Assembly (NCBI RefSeq): GCF_023074055.1
Contig: NZ_JADPKR010000108.1
Coordinates: 310,001-374,000 of the forward strand
Direction of reading: 5' to 3'
DNA length: 64,000 nucleotides
From: Bradyrhizobium sp. 141
Lineage (GTDB): Bacteria > Pseudomonadota > Alphaproteobacteria > Rhizobiales > Xanthobacteraceae
Of this stretch, positions 54,791 through 64,000 are shown piece by piece. Numbering within the stretch: position 1 is the stretch's first letter; each line of letters starts with the position of its first letter. The notes beneath the pieces are model-generated. The model did no database searches. It was given only the letters and a program-made list of their open reading frames with translations, and was not told where the DNA came from. A program made the position numbers and the translations under genes.

Positions 54791-55030
54791 GTGAAGGCAC
54801 GTGTTACCGTTACCTTGAAGACGGGCATCCTCGATCCACAAGGCAAGGCCATCGAAGGCGCGCTGAAGTCGCTCGGCGTCGACGGCGTCGCCAGCGTCCG
54901 CCAGGGCAAGGTGTTCGACATCGAGCTCGCCGGCGCCGACAAGACCAAGGCGGAAGCCGCGCTGAAGGAGGCGGCCGACAAGCTGCTGGCGAATACCGTG
55001 ATCGAGAATTATCGGGTCGAGATCGTCTAG
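54791..55030 (+). CDS. purS: FGAM synthase subunit PurS
   Basis: 79 residues from GTG at 54791. Small subunit of the PurS-PurQ-PurL form of formylglycinamidine ribonucleotide synthase. VKARVTVTLKTGILDPQGKA, IEGALKSLGVDGVASVRQGK, DIELAG, ENYRVEIV are typical. The partner purQ lies 1.35 kb further on, past corA. Confidence 0.95.
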   Translation: MKARVTVTLKTGILDPQGKAIEGALKSLGVDGVASVRQGKVFDIELAGADKTKAEAALKEAADKLLANTVIENYRVEIV

Positions 55031-55044
55031 GTCTGCCTGCCCTC

Positions 55045-55165
55045 GTAGCCCGCGGACGGAGCGAAGCGAAATCCGGGGCCTGTCCGCGGCGGCGCTGTCC
55101 CGGATTGCGCGGAGCCTGTCATCGGGCGGCGCTTCGCGCCGGCCCGTTGGCTCCATCCGGGCTAC
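55045..55165. repeat. Dispersed inverted repeat, GTAGCCCGCGGACGGAGCG type
   Basis: GTAGCCCGCGGACGG and CCATCCGGGCTAC at the ends, GAAATCCGGGG and CCCGGATTGCGCGG inside. Known type of palindrome in these genomes; lies between purS and the convergent corA. Confidence 0.7.
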
Positions 55166-55183
55166 AAAGCTGGAGTAACTCCC

Positions 55184-56200
55184 TCACAGCCACCCGGCGC
55201 GGCGAAAACGCCAGTACAGCGCGGTGCACGCCGTCAGCATCACGCCGAGCAGCATGTAATAGCCGTAGTCCCACTCCAGCTCCGGCATGTGCTTGAAGTT
55301 CATGCCGTAGATGCCGGCGAGCGCGGTCGGGATCGCGATGATCGCAAGCCAGGAGGCGAGCTTCTTCGACACCGCCGTCTCCTGTGCCTGGCCGACCAAT
55401 AGGCTCGCCTCGAAGGCGAAGGCCAGCACCTCGCGCATGGAATCGATGCGCTCCTGGATGTTGCGGACGTGGTCGGTGACGTCCCGGAACAGCGGCTGCA
55501 TGGCCTGTCGCACCATCGACAGCTCGTCATGCTCCAGCCGGCGGCAGACTTCCACCAGCGGCCCGATCGCGTTGCGCAGCCGCAACAGGTCGCGGCGCAG
55601 CATGTAAAGTCGTTCGATCTGCGCCTTGGTGATCGCGTGCGCGAGCACGTCATCCTCGATCGCCTCGATCTCCACGTGAATGCTCTCGAGCACGGGCGAG
55701 TAGTTGTCGACGATGAAATCGAGGATGGCGTAGAGGATGTAATCCTCGCCGCGTGCGAGCGCCCGCGGACAGCTTTCGCAGCGTTCACGGACTGGCTTGT
55801 AAGACGTCGAAGCGCCGTGGCGCACCGAAACCAGATAGCCTTCGCCGACGAAGATGTGGGTCTCGCCAAAGGCGATGCGGCCCTCGATCAATTGCGCGGT
55901 GCGGGCCACGATGAAAAGGGCCTCGCCATATTGCTCGATCTTCGGCCGCTGATGGGCGTGGTTGGCGTCCTCGATCGCGAGCTCGTGCAGGTCGAACTGC
56001 TTCTGCACCGCGCCGAGCAGCGCCATGTCGGGCTCGTGCAGGCCGATCCAGACGACGTGGCCAGGTTTGGACCGCCAGCTCGAGGCCTCGCTGATGGCGA
56101 TATTGGCGATGCGCCGGCCATCGACATAGGCGCCGGCCGCGACGACGCCCTCGGTTGATACCGGCTCGGAGGGGGAGGTGGGCAGCGACGGGACATTCAT
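55184..56200 (-). CDS. corA: CorA-family Mg2+/divalent cation transporter
   Basis: 338 residues with ATG at 56200 (a TTG at 56218 is the only earlier start). Large cytoplasmic domain with long helices (YLVSVRHGAST, ILYAILDFIVDNYSPVLESI, LRRDLLRLRNAIGPLVEVCR) and two C-terminal membrane segments, with the gating motif YGMNF near 305. Forms a homopentameric Mg2+ channel. Interrupts the pur genes in opposite orientation. Confidence 0.93.
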   Translation of the reverse strand: MNVPSLPTSPSEPVSTEGVVAAGAYVDGRRIANIAISEASSWRSKPGHVVWIGLHEPDMALLGAVQKQFDLHELAIEDANHAHQRPKIEQYGEALFIVARTAQLIEGRIAFGETHIFVGEGYLVSVRHGASTSYKPVRERCESCPRALARGEDYILYAILDFIVDNYSPVLESIHVEIEAIEDDVLAHAITKAQIERLYMLRRDLLRLRNAIGPLVEVCRRLEHDELSMVRQAMQPLFRDVTDHVRNIQERIDSMREVLAFAFEASLLVGQAQETAVSKKLASWLAIIAIPTALAGIYGMNFKHMPELEWDYGYYMLLGVMLTACTALYWRFRRAGWL

Positions 56201-56380
56201 GGCTTCAATCCCAGGCAAATCGACCGACCGAACGGGTGCGGCCGCAGCTTATGTGCATGGCCTGTGCACAAGGCCCTCTGCCGAGGCTAGCACTGGTAAA
56301 ATCCCCGTCAAATGGTTATGTCTCTTCACGAATTGGCCCGTTGGCCAGCCCCGATTCCAGCCACTGTCGGAACCTCTGCC

Positions 56381-57082
56381 ATGAAAGCCGCCATCCTCGT
56401 CTTTCCCGGAATCAACCGCGAGCGCGACATGGCGCGTGCGCTGAGGATGATCTCCGGCAGCGAGCCGGCAATGGTCTGGCATGCCGAGACGTCACTGCCT
56501 GTGGGCACGGATCTCGTGGTGGTGCCGGGCGGTTTCTCCTACGGCGACTATCTGCGCTGCGGTGCCATCGCGGCGCGCGCGCCGGTGATGGACGCGGTGC
56601 GCGACTATGCGGCCAAGGGCGGCCTCGTGCTTGGCGTCTGCAACGGTTTTCAGATCCTCTGCGAGTCCGGCCTCCTGCCGGGCGTCTTGATGCGCAACGC
56701 GCGGCTGAAATTCATCTGCCACGACGTGCATCTGCGCGTCGAGCGTTCCGACACGCCGTTCACCCGCGGCTACAATGCCGGACAGGTGATCCGCGTGCCG
56801 GTTGCCCATGGCGAGGGAAATTACGAGGCGGATGAAGAGACCATCAAGCGGCTCGAAGGCGAGGGACGGGTGCTCTATCGCTACTGCTCCGCCGACGGCG
56901 TGGTCGACGAGGCGCACAATATCAACGGCGCGGCGCATTCGATCGCCGGCATCGTCAACGACAAGGGCAACGTGCTCGGCATGATGCCGCATCCGGAAAA
57001 CCACGTCGAAGACATCATGGGCTGCACCGACGGCCGCGGCCTGTTCGCCGGCCTCGTCCAGCATCTGGAAAAGGCCGCGTGA
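56381..57082 (+). CDS. purQ: FGAM synthase glutaminase subunit PurQ
   Basis: 233 residues from ATG at 56381. Class I glutamine amidotransferase that feeds ammonia to PurL. Nucleophile Cys is in [20 protein letters not shown]; the N-terminal [18 protein letters not shown] and the catalytic His/Glu in [14 protein letters not shown] are present. The stop TGA overlaps the GTG of the next gene. Confidence 0.96.
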   Translation: MKAAILVFPGINRERDMARALRMISGSEPAMVWHAETSLPVGTDLVVVPGGFSYGDYLRCGAIAARAPVMDAVRDYAAKGGLVLGVCNGFQILCESGLLPGVLMRNARLKFICHDVHLRVERSDTPFTRGYNAGQVIRVPVAHGEGNYEADEETIKRLEGEGRVLYRYCSADGVVDEAHNINGAAHSIAGIVNDKGNVLGMMPHPENHVEDIMGCTDGRGLFAGLVQHLEKAA

Positions 57083-58050
57083 TCCGGTTCGTGGTGAAGC
57101 GGGCGCTCGCCGCGATCGCGGCGCTGACGCTTGCGAACGCGGCGTTCGCGCAGGATTTCCCCAAGCGTCCGATCACCATGATCGTGCCGTTCGCGGCCGG
57201 CGGCACCTCGGACGTGATCGCGCGCACGGTCGCCGAGCAGATGGGCATCGCGCTCGGCCAGACCATCGTGATCGAGAACGTTGCGGGTGCCGGCGGCTCG
57301 ACCGCGCTGGCGCGCGCCTCCCGCGCCGAGTCTGACGGCTACACCATCGCGATCGGCAATGCCGGCACCAACGCCGCGACCTACACGATCTATCCGAAAC
57401 TTCCGTTCACGCCGGACTCCTTCGTGCCGATCGCCATGGTGGCAAAGACATTCGGCATCGTCGCGCTGCGCAAGGATTTTCCGGCCAAGGACCTGAAAGA
57501 GTTCATCGCCTACGCCAAGGCAAATCCCGGCAAGATCAATCTCGGCCATGCCGGAGTCGGCTCCTCGAACTATCTGATCTGCAAGAGCTTCGTGACCGCC
57601 GCCGGCATCGACGCGACGCTGGTCGGCTATCGCGGTGCCGCGCCCGCGCTGACCGATGCGGTCGGCAGCCAGATCGACGGCGTCTGCGACGCGGCCGCCT
57701 CGGTCTCGCAGTCGATCAACGAGAAGCTGGTGAAGGGGCTCGTGGTCGGCTCGACCGTGCGCCTCGCCACGCTGCCCGACCTGCCGACGTCGGCGGAAGC
57801 CGGCCTGCCGGAATTCGAGGCGCAGGGCTGGAATGGCCTGTTCGCGCCCAAGGGCACGCCGCCGGCGGTCATCGCCAAGCTCAACGCCGCCGCGCGTACC
57901 GCCGTTGAGACCGACGCGGTGAAGAAGCGCTTTGCCGACCTTTCGACCGTCGCTCCCGATGCCAACGAGCATGCGCCGGAGCTGCTGCAGCAGCTCGTGA
58001 CGCGCGACGTCGAGAAGTACCGGAAGATGCTGGCGGACGACGCCAAGTAG
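57079..58050 (+). CDS. TctC/Bug-family solute-binding protein
   Basis: 323 residues from GTG at 57079. Signal peptide ending NAAFAQ, then the Bug fold: [91 protein letters not shown]. Binds a carboxylate or other small solute in the periplasm for a tripartite tricarboxylate transporter. No TctA/TctB is adjacent: an orphan receptor. GTGA overlap with purQ means translational coupling. Confidence 0.92.
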   Translation: MIRFVVKRALAAIAALTLANAAFAQDFPKRPITMIVPFAAGGTSDVIARTVAEQMGIALGQTIVIENVAGAGGSTALARASRAESDGYTIAIGNAGTNAATYTIYPKLPFTPDSFVPIAMVAKTFGIVALRKDFPAKDLKEFIAYAKANPGKINLGHAGVGSSNYLICKSFVTAAGIDATLVGYRGAAPALTDAVGSQIDGVCDAAASVSQSINEKLVKGLVVGSTVRLATLPDLPTSAEAGLPEFEAQGWNGLFAPKGTPPAVIAKLNAAARTAVETDAVKKRFADLSTVAPDANEHAPELLQQLVTRDVEKYRKMLADDAK

Positions 58051-58053
58051 TAG

Positions 58054-59013
58054 CTAGCGCAGCTTCAGCCGTTCAACCGGCACCGTCATCGCGGCGACGC
58101 CGGCCATGACCAGCAGCAGGCCCAGCGCGAGGTTTGACGGCACGCTCTCGCCGAGCAGCAGCACGGAGAGGCCGACGCCGATCGGGATGCGCAGATACCC
58201 TTGCGCATTCGTGGTCAGCGTGCCGAGCCGGCCGAGGCAGACGTAGAACAGCATCAAACCCAGCGCGCTTGAGACGATGCCCATGACGATGGTGGCGACG
58301 ATCGCCGTCGGCGTTGGGTGTAGTGTCCAGGGCTGGTCAATGATCAGCGATGGCGGCAGCAGGATGATGCCGCCGAACAGCAGCGAGCCGGCCGCCACCA
58401 CCATCGGGTCGTATTCCGACAGGCGAAGACCGAAGATCGTCGCGCAGGCAAAGGAGATCGTGGCGAGCAGGGTCGCGATCTCCGCGACGATCTCGCTACC
58501 GAAGCCGCGCAGCGCGTCGAGCCCAACGATGGCGACAGTGCCGGCGAGCCCCAAAATCGCGCCGGCGAGCTTGAGCAGTGTTGCCGGCTCGTGCCGGGTG
58601 ATCAGCGAGGTGATCAGGAAAGCGAAGATCGGCGTCGTCGAGGCCAGCACCACCGTGTTCGACGCCGGCACATATTGCTGCGACCAGGTGATGATCAGGA
58701 ATGGTAAGGTCGAGTTGATCAATTGCTGGGTTGCGAACAGCTTCCAGGCCTTGGCGTCGGTCGGGATCCTGATGCCGCGGATCCACAGGATCGCGAACAG
58801 GAAGGCGGCCGCAATCAGCGAGCGCGCCGAGATGAAGGTGATGGGCGGGATCGTGGGAAGCGCGAGCTTGGCCAGCGGATAGGTCGAGCTCCAGCAGCAG
58901 GCGAGCGCGAGCAGCAGGGCATAGTCGCGCCAGTTGCGTGCGCCGGTTGTGGCAATGGGCGACAGTGGTGCGGCGGCCGTCGCGCGATCCGTCGGCGATG
59001 TGCTCTGCGGCAC
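58054..59013 (-). CDS. DMT-superfamily exporter (EamA)
   Basis: 319 residues from GTG at 59013 (GGGGAG upstream). Ten transmembrane helices with two EamA repeats: LALACCWSSTYPLAKLALPT, AIVATIVMGIVSSALGLMLF, ILLPPSLIIDQPWTLHP. Transports small metabolites across the inner membrane; substrate unknown. It is convergent with the Bug protein with a four-base gap. Confidence 0.88.
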   Translation of the reverse strand: MPQSTSPTDRATAAAPLSPIATTGARNWRDYALLLALACCWSSTYPLAKLALPTIPPITFISARSLIAAAFLFAILWIRGIRIPTDAKAWKLFATQQLINSTLPFLIITWSQQYVPASNTVVLASTTPIFAFLITSLITRHEPATLLKLAGAILGLAGTVAIVGLDALRGFGSEIVAEIATLLATISFACATIFGLRLSEYDPMVVAAGSLLFGGIILLPPSLIIDQPWTLHPTPTAIVATIVMGIVSSALGLMLFYVCLGRLGTLTTNAQGYLRIPIGVGLSVLLLGESVPSNLALGLLLVMAGVAAMTVPVERLKLR

Positions 59014-59089
59014 CTTGTTCTTGCTCCCCGGCGCAATAGCGCTTGCCGGGAAGTCTGGGCGAGGGCGCGCGAAAAGGGAAGGCGTCGAG

Positions 59090-59569
59090 CTATGCGTTTG
59101 GCTGGGGCTGCGGCTTCCGCTTCATCCGCTTGATCGTGCCGGAAAAGGTGAGCAGCAGCCGCTCGCCGGACATCATCTGGCCGCGCAGGAAGATCAGCGA
59201 GCCGCCGGCCCGGCTCACGTCTCCGGTGCATTCGATCAGCTCGCCCTCCCGTGCCGCGTCGAGGAATTCGCAGGAAAAATTGGTGGTCACGGCCCGGCTG
59301 TCCAGGACATGGGTGGCGATCGCAAACAGGGAATAGTCGGCAAAGGCCATGTAGCAGCCGCCATGGACGTTTCCGGAGCCGTTGAGGTGCTTCTTCTCGA
59401 CCCGGAAGGCGCTGCGGACGCTGCCGTCCGCCTCGATCCGGTGCCAGAAGGGGCCGACATGGGACTCAAAACTGTCGCGAATCCAGGTCCGCCAGCCCTC
59501 AAATTCGCCCTCAGTGGCGACGTGGAGGTCAGGGCGGCGGGGCGGGGGTGCTTTGGTCAATTCGTGCAA
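59090..59569 (-). CDS. PaaI-like hotdog thioesterase
   Basis: 159 residues from TTG at 59569 (the only start before the upstream TGA; AAGG ten bases before). Hotdog fold with NGSGNVHGGCYMAFADYSLF (HGG motif), ATHVLDSRAVTTNFSCEFLD and LIECTGDVSRAGGSLIFLRG. Hydrolyses acyl-CoA; substrate unknown. The lysine-rich, proline-rich end (KRMKRKPQPQPNA) is unusual but harmless. Confidence 0.85.
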   Translation of the reverse strand: MHELTKAPPPRRPDLHVATEGEFEGWRTWIRDSFESHVGPFWHRIEADGSVRSAFRVEKKHLNGSGNVHGGCYMAFADYSLFAIATHVLDSRAVTTNFSCEFLDAAREGELIECTGDVSRAGGSLIFLRGQMMSGERLLLTFSGTIKRMKRKPQPQPNA

Positions 59570-59754
59570 GGAAATAGGCCTTCAATTGCGGGTCTTCAGC
59601 CCTTAAATCCGATCCGTCCGCGCCGTGCAATTCCTGTTCCCGCAGGCGGCCTGCCGCAAAATGTGGGACAGCGGGAAAATGCGCCATAAAGGGCTTTTCG
59701 CGAGCCCCGGATGTTCCTAAGAACGGCCAAACCGCCGCCGAAAGCCTGGAATCC

Positions 59755-61965
59755 ATGAAGAACGAACCCAAGATCACCCCCGAACTGGTTGCCGCCCACG
59801 GGCTCAAGCCCGACGAGTACGAGCGCATCCTGAAGCTGATCGGGCGGGAGCCGAGCTTCACCGAGCTCGGCATCTTCTCGGCGATGTGGAACGAGCACTG
59901 CTCGTACAAATCCTCGCGCATCCATCTCAAGGGGCTGCCGACCAAGGCGCCCTGGGTGATCCAGGGCCCCGGCGAGAATGCCGGCGTGATCGACATCGGC
60001 GACGGCCAGGCCGTGGTCTTCAAGATGGAGAGCCACAATCACCCGAGCTATATCGAGCCCTACCAGGGCGCGACCACCGGCGTCGGTGGCATTTTGCGCG
60101 ATGTCTTCACCATGGGCGCGCGCCCGATCGCCTGCCTGAATGCGCTGAGCTTCGGTGCGCCCGAGCATGCCAAGACACGGCACCTCGTCTCCGGCGTGGT
60201 CGCCGGCGTCGGCGGCTACGGCAATTCCTTCGGCGTGCCGACGGTAGGCGGCCAAGTGCGCTTCCACACCCGCTACGACGGCAACATCCTCGTCAACGCG
60301 ATGGCGGTGGGCCTCGCCGATGCCGACAAGATCTTCTATGCGGCCGCCTCCGGCGTGAACATGCCGATCGTGTATCTCGGTTCCAAAACGGGGCGCGACG
60401 GTATCCACGGCGCTTCGATGGCCTCGGCCGAGTTCGACGACAAGTCCGAGGAGAAGCGTCCGACCGTGCAGGTCGGCGATCCCTTCGCCGAAAAACTGCT
60501 GCTCGAGGCCTGCCTCGAGATCATGGAGAAGGGCTGCGTCATCGCGATCCAGGACATGGGCGCGGCCGGCCTGACCTGCTCGGCGGTGGAGATGGGCGCC
60601 AAGGGCGACCTCGGCGTCGACCTCGATCTCGACGCGGTGCCGACCCGCGAGACCGGCATGAGCGCCTACGAGATGATGCTCTCGGAAAGCCAGGAGCGCA
60701 TGCTCATGGTGCTCAAGCCCGAGAAGGAAAAGGAAGCCGAGGCGATCTTCAAGAAGTGGGGCCTCGACTTCGCCGTCGTCGGCTACACCACGCCGAGCAA
60801 GCGTTTCGTGGTCAAGCATGGCGGCGACGTCATGGCCGATCTGCCCATCAAGGAGCTCGGCGACGAGGCGCCGCTCTATGACCGCCCGCACGTTCCCTCG
60901 GCCGCGTTGCCGGTCGTGCACGCCCGCGACGTGCCGGCGCCGATGAGCCTCGGCGCCGCGCTGGAGAAGCTGATCGGCACGCCCGACATGTGCTCTAAGC
61001 GCTGGGTCTGGGAGCAGTACGACCACGTCATTCTCGGCAACACGATGCAGCGCCCCGGCGGCGATGCCGCCGTCGTGCGCGTTGAGGACGGGCCGAAGGG
61101 ACTTGCGCTGACCGTCGATGTCACGCCGCGCTATTGCGAGGCCGATCCGTTCGAGGGCGGCAAGCAGGCGGTGGCGGAGGCCTGGCGCAACATCACCGCG
61201 GTCGGCGGCAAGCCGCTCGCGATCACCGACAATCTCAATTTCGGCAACCCTGAGCGGCCCGAGATCATGGGCCAGTTCGTCGGCTGCCTGAAGGGTATCT
61301 CGGAGGCCTGCCGCACGCTGGACTTCCCGGTCGTGTCCGGCAATGTCTCGCTCTACAACGAGACCAACGGCCGCGCGATCCTGCCGACGCCCTCGATCGG
61401 CGGTGTCGGCCTGCTCGACGACTTCACCAAATCCGCCTCGCTCGCCTTCAAGGCGGAGGGCGAGGCGATCCTCTTGATCGGCGAGACCCATGGCTGGATC
61501 GGCCAGTCCGTTTACCTGCGCGATATCTGCGGTCGCGAGGAGGGCGCGCCACCGCCGGTCGATCTCGCCGCCGAGAAGCGCAATGGCGATTGCGTGCGCG
61601 GCATGATCCATGGCGGTACCGCGACCGCCGTGCATGATCTCTCCGATGGCGGCCTCCTGATCGCGCTCGCCGAAATGGCGATGGCGAGCGGCATCGGCGC
61701 AAAACTGCTGGCGGCGCCGACCGCGCTGGTGCCGCAGGCCTATTGGTTTGGCGAGGATCAGGCGCGCTATCTCGTCACCGTGCCGGAAACGGAAGCCGGC
61801 CGCGTGCTCGCCAAGATGCGCGGCTGCGAGGTGCCCTGCGTGCGGATTGGCACCACCGGCGGCGATGCGATCGCGATCGCGGGCGAGGCGCCGGTTGCGA
61901 TCGACGTGCTGCGGAAATCGTTCGAGCGCTGGCTGCCGGAATATATGGGCGGGAAGGCGGCGTAA
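59755..61965 (+). CDS. purL: FGAM synthase PurL (small type)
   Basis: 736 residues, the size of the PurSQL-type PurL. ATP-dependent amidation of [80 protein letters not shown]-like region, and a duplicated AIR-synthase half ([40 protein letters not shown]). ATG at 59755 begins [20 protein letters not shown]. Last gene of the purine set here. Confidence 0.97.
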   Translation: MKNEPKITPELVAAHGLKPDEYERILKLIGREPSFTELGIFSAMWNEHCSYKSSRIHLKGLPTKAPWVIQGPGENAGVIDIGDGQAVVFKMESHNHPSYIEPYQGATTGVGGILRDVFTMGARPIACLNALSFGAPEHAKTRHLVSGVVAGVGGYGNSFGVPTVGGQVRFHTRYDGNILVNAMAVGLADADKIFYAAASGVNMPIVYLGSKTGRDGIHGASMASAEFDDKSEEKRPTVQVGDPFAEKLLLEACLEIMEKGCVIAIQDMGAAGLTCSAVEMGAKGDLGVDLDLDAVPTRETGMSAYEMMLSESQERMLMVLKPEKEKEAEAIFKKWGLDFAVVGYTTPSKRFVVKHGGDVMADLPIKELGDEAPLYDRPHVPSAALPVVHARDVPAPMSLGAALEKLIGTPDMCSKRWVWEQYDHVILGNTMQRPGGDAAVVRVEDGPKGLALTVDVTPRYCEADPFEGGKQAVAEAWRNITAVGGKPLAITDNLNFGNPERPEIMGQFVGCLKGISEACRTLDFPVVSGNVSLYNETNGRAILPTPSIGGVGLLDDFTKSASLAFKAEGEAILLIGETHGWIGQSVYLRDICGREEGAPPPVDLAAEKRNGDCVRGMIHGGTATAVHDLSDGGLLIALAEMAMASGIGAKLLAAPTALVPQAYWFGEDQARYLVTVPETEAGRVLAKMRGCEVPCVRIGTTGGDAIAIAGEAPVAIDVLRKSFERWLPEYMGGKAA

Positions 61966-62017
61966 GGCGCTGCCGCTCGCAATTGTGCATGTTCGGCAAT
62001 GACGGAGACCGCCGGGG

Positions 62018-63208
62018 TCACAGCACCTTGGTCGCCCCGGGGATCTGGCGCAAGGCGCGCGTTAGCGCCCAACTGAACGCGACCGTCAGCACGAAGCCGA
62101 TCGTCGCCTTGACGATCGCTGGCAGGTCATAGTCGAACAGCCAGTATTGCAGCCAAAGCGCGATCGGGTAGTGCACCAAAAAGATACCGTAGGCGTCCGC
62201 CTGCATCGGATCGAGTAGCTTGGCCGAGCCTGATTGTCTGAACCTCTGGAAAAAGGCCAGGATCAGAAGCATGATGGCCACGCTGAAGACAGCGAAGCAG
62301 ATGGCATAAAGCCCCTCATACCAGTTCGGCAGGGGCGACGGATTTCCCAGTATTTCGCGCTTGATGAAGATCAGCACCCAGAGCAGGCAATATGGAACGA
62401 TCGCCAAGACCATCCAGTCCCAGCTGACCCTCGCCATCCGGCCGTCTGCCGCGAGCAGGCCGCGATCCATATTCGCGACGCCAATGCCGGCACCGAAAAA
62501 GAAGTAGCTCGCATAGAGCATCACACGCCCGTGCTGCACCGAGAACGGCCCGAATTCGAACCAGTTGCTTGGTCCATAATACATCAGCCCGGGAACATAG
62601 AACGCTGCGGTGACGGCGAGCATGACCGCGAAGAACAACTCGGGCCGACGGCGACCCTGCAGCGAGAGGCGGTTGATCGGATCGAGCAGGTTGGGTGACA
62701 GCCGATGTAGTATGCAGGCCACCACGTCGAAGCCGAGCAGGACCCAAAGAAACCAGATCGGCCCGCTCGGCCACGGGCCCTTCGTGACCATATTCCACCA
62801 ATATTCCGAAAAGCCGATCTCGGGATGGTGCCGGAGCGAGATGGCGTAATAGGCGAGCGGAATGATCGTGAATGCGCAGATCACGAACGGCAGGCCAAGC
62901 CGAAGCAGGCGATCTGCCAGATAGCTCAGCGCGCCCTTGCGGGCGATGCCCGACCACGCAAACAAGCCCGACAGGAAGAAGAACATCGCCATGAAGAAGC
63001 TGTCGGTGGCCAGCACGATCATGTCGAAGCCGAAGAAGAATTTCGGGTCGGTATGGCCGAAGTAGGTATAGGGGATGACGGCATGATGCAGCAGCACCAC
63101 CAGCGTCAGGAAGGTGCGGGCGCGATCGAGCGACAGATTGCGCGCCTTGCTCTTCGGCGCGACGTGCGCTTCCGCGCCGATCGTCGCTGAATGTGACATC
63201 GTGGTCAT
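62018..63208 (-). CDS. Acyltransferase-3 family membrane protein
   Basis: 396 residues from ATG at 63208. Ten or so helices with the acyltransferase-3 pattern: RNLSLDRARTFLTLVVLLHH, the conserved Arg/His pair in the first helix, FFMAMFFFLSGLFAWSGIAR, KGALSYLADRLLRLGLPFVI, and the C-terminal DAYGIFLVHYPIALWLQYWL. These acylate sugars or peptidoglycan (OafA/OpgC-like). The acceptor is not known. It stands convergent with purL. Confidence 0.88.
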   Translation of the reverse strand: MTTMSHSATIGAEAHVAPKSKARNLSLDRARTFLTLVVLLHHAVIPYTYFGHTDPKFFFGFDMIVLATDSFFMAMFFFLSGLFAWSGIARKGALSYLADRLLRLGLPFVICAFTIIPLAYYAISLRHHPEIGFSEYWWNMVTKGPWPSGPIWFLWVLLGFDVVACILHRLSPNLLDPINRLSLQGRRRPELFFAVMLAVTAAFYVPGLMYYGPSNWFEFGPFSVQHGRVMLYASYFFFGAGIGVANMDRGLLAADGRMARVSWDWMVLAIVPYCLLWVLIFIKREILGNPSPLPNWYEGLYAICFAVFSVAIMLLILAFFQRFRQSGSAKLLDPMQADAYGIFLVHYPIALWLQYWLFDYDLPAIVKATIGFVLTVAFSWALTRALRQIPGATKVL

Positions 63209-63388
63209 GGCTGCCCCGCGCTCCTGATCCCCGGCGGACTGTGCCGTCGGGAACCGGATTCAGCAAGCCTCGTTTGAGCAGGTCTTCGGGCCCGACAGGA
63301 TTAGGAACCAGTTCCGAGCAGCAAGGTTAGCGTTCGCCAAAAGGGCGTGAGGCCGCGGGCAAGCGGCGGCACCAATTCGGAGCTGGCT

Positions 63389-63562
63389 ATGACGATCCTG
63401 AAATGGGCGCTGATTTTCCTGCTGATCTCGATCGTGGCCGGCGTGCTCGGCTTCACCGGCATCTCGGCCGCCTCCGCCGATGTCGCCCGTTTCCTGTTTT
63501 ACGTCTTCGTCGTGATCTTCCTGGTGCTGCTGATTCTGGGGCTCACGATCTTCAGGGCGTAG
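63389..63562 (+). CDS. DUF1328 (YtjA-type) membrane peptide
   Basis: 57 residues from ATG at 63389. [57 protein letters not shown]: two helices with the DUF1328 signature. Function unknown; often stress-induced. Confidence 0.88.
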   Translation: MTILKWALIFLLISIVAGVLGFTGISAASADVARFLFYVFVVIFLVLLILGLTIFRA

Positions 63563-63586
63563 CCTGGCTGTGCCAGCACTCTCAGT

Positions 63587-63717
63587 CGTCATGCCCGGGC
63601 TGTCCCGCCTGCGCGGCCGAAGCCGCTTCGGCGAGGCGAAGGCCCAGGCATCTACGTTCTTCTGTAGCCGCGATTGGCCAAGAACGTAGATGGCCAGGAC
63701 GAGGCCCGGCCATGACG
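63587..63717. repeat. Dispersed inverted repeat, CGTCATGCCCGGGC type (copy 2)
   Basis: CGTCATGCCCGGGC and GGCCCGGCCATGACG at the ends, with AGGCATCTACGTTCTT and AGAACGTAGATGGCC inside. Second copy of the repeat at 3809-3893, but about 45 bases longer. Confidence 0.8.
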
Positions 63718-63725
63718 GCGGTGGC

Positions 63726-64000
63726 CTACCCCACTTCCTCGATCTTCACCTTGTCCGGGTAGAATGCGAGATGGCCGGAAATCTCCGTCATCGCGGGGAA
63801 GGGTGTCTCATAGGTCCAAATCGCGTTGTCCAGCGTCTTGCCGTCAGCCTTGACGCTGTAATAGCTCGCGTCCCCCTTGTAAGGGCAATGGGTGACGCGG
63901 TCGGTGCGCTCGAGCAGGGCCATCTTGGTGTCCTCCCGCGGCACATATTGCACTGCCGGATATTTGGCCTCCTTCAAGGTCAGCGCCTTGTTGGTCTCGG
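63726..64000 (-). CDS. DUF427 protein, 5' end outside window
   Basis: The frame is open to the right edge (ETNKALTLKEAKYPAVQYVP reads upstream of any start), so the N-terminus is cut off by the window. Visible 91 residues include ERTDRVTHCPYKGDASYYSV, NAIWTYETPFPAMTEISGHL, AFYPDKVKIEEVG, the DUF427 pattern. Small beta-rich protein of unknown role, often next to oxidoreductases. Confidence 0.85.
   Translation of the reverse strand, partial: ETNKALTLKEAKYPAVQYVPREDTKMALLERTDRVTHCPYKGDASYYSVKADGKTLDNAIWTYETPFPAMTEISGHLAFYPDKVKIEEVG

Noticed and set aside
59596-61635. 679-codon minus-strand frame over purL
   Set aside because: Antisense shadow of purL in high-GC DNA; no domain motifs.

Overview
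The window is high-GC chromosomal DNA of Bradyrhizobium type (Bradyrhizobiaceae, Alphaproteobacteria). This rests on the protein families seen, an alphaproteobacterial GAAC-N7-GAAC LexA box before recA, an F1-ATPase zeta-type inhibitor (DUF1476), and many dispersed imperfect palindromes in the intergenic gaps. I see no tRNA, rRNA, CRISPR, transposase, integrase or phage gene. Most of it looks like core chromosome with small accessory modules.

Layout. 1-1.9 kb: the 5' part of an isoprenylcysteine-methyltransferase-like gene, a truncated LuxR-type regulator and two small genes. 2.1-3.8 kb: class I fumarase. 3.9-9.6 kb: exported SH3-like and small proteins, then a carotenoid-oxygenase/membrane-protein cluster next to a divergent TetR gene; both minus-strand promoters of the cluster and the tetR promoter carry copies of one operator-like palindrome. 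9.8-16.9 kb: SET-domain protein with a histone-H1-like tail, two tandem XRE/MmyB-type regulators, a frameshifted thioesterase, a DsbA-like oxidoreductase, a GNAT-like protein and a split YeeE/YedE pair. 16.9-24.6 kb: many small exported or hypothetical proteins, an HdeA-like protein, and recA. 24.7-29.4 kb: gcvT-gcvH-gcvP behind a tandem glycine riboswitch. 29.6-36.9 kb: alaS, a MloK1-like cyclic-nucleotide-gated K+ channel, a DUF3455 protein, icd, and a TrmJ-DUF559 fusion. 37-43.9 kb: exported amidohydrolase; a tightly overlapping operon (MddA/NnrU-like membrane methyltransferase, LuxR regulator, quinone oxidoreductase, thioesterase-like protein); and a divergent BTAD-alpha/beta-hydrolase fusion.

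44-51.5 kb: TetR regulator, OsmC, acyl-CoA-dehydrogenase-like protein, two-domain rhodanese, NrtABC/CmpABC-like ABC transporter and cyanase. A good sigma-54 -24/-12 match lies before osmC. I read this as a nitrogen-regulated cyanate (possibly thiocyanate/cyanide-linked) uptake and detoxification locus. 51.5-53.4 kb: PEP-mutase/isocitrate-lyase-like protein and a divergent LysR regulator. 53.4-62 kb: DUF1476, then purC-purS, purQ and purL interrupted by corA, a TctC-type binding protein coupled to purQ, a DMT exporter and a hotdog thioesterase. 62-64 kb: acyltransferase-3 membrane protein, DUF1328 peptide, and the 3' part of a DUF427 gene.

The least conventional items are the paired TetR operators, the sigma-54/cyanase island whose binding protein has a Cys/His-rich leader before its Tat motif, the TrmJ-DUF559 fusion with a degraded nuclease motif, the BTAD-hydrolase fusion, and the repeated pairing of membrane methyltransferases with one LuxR type.
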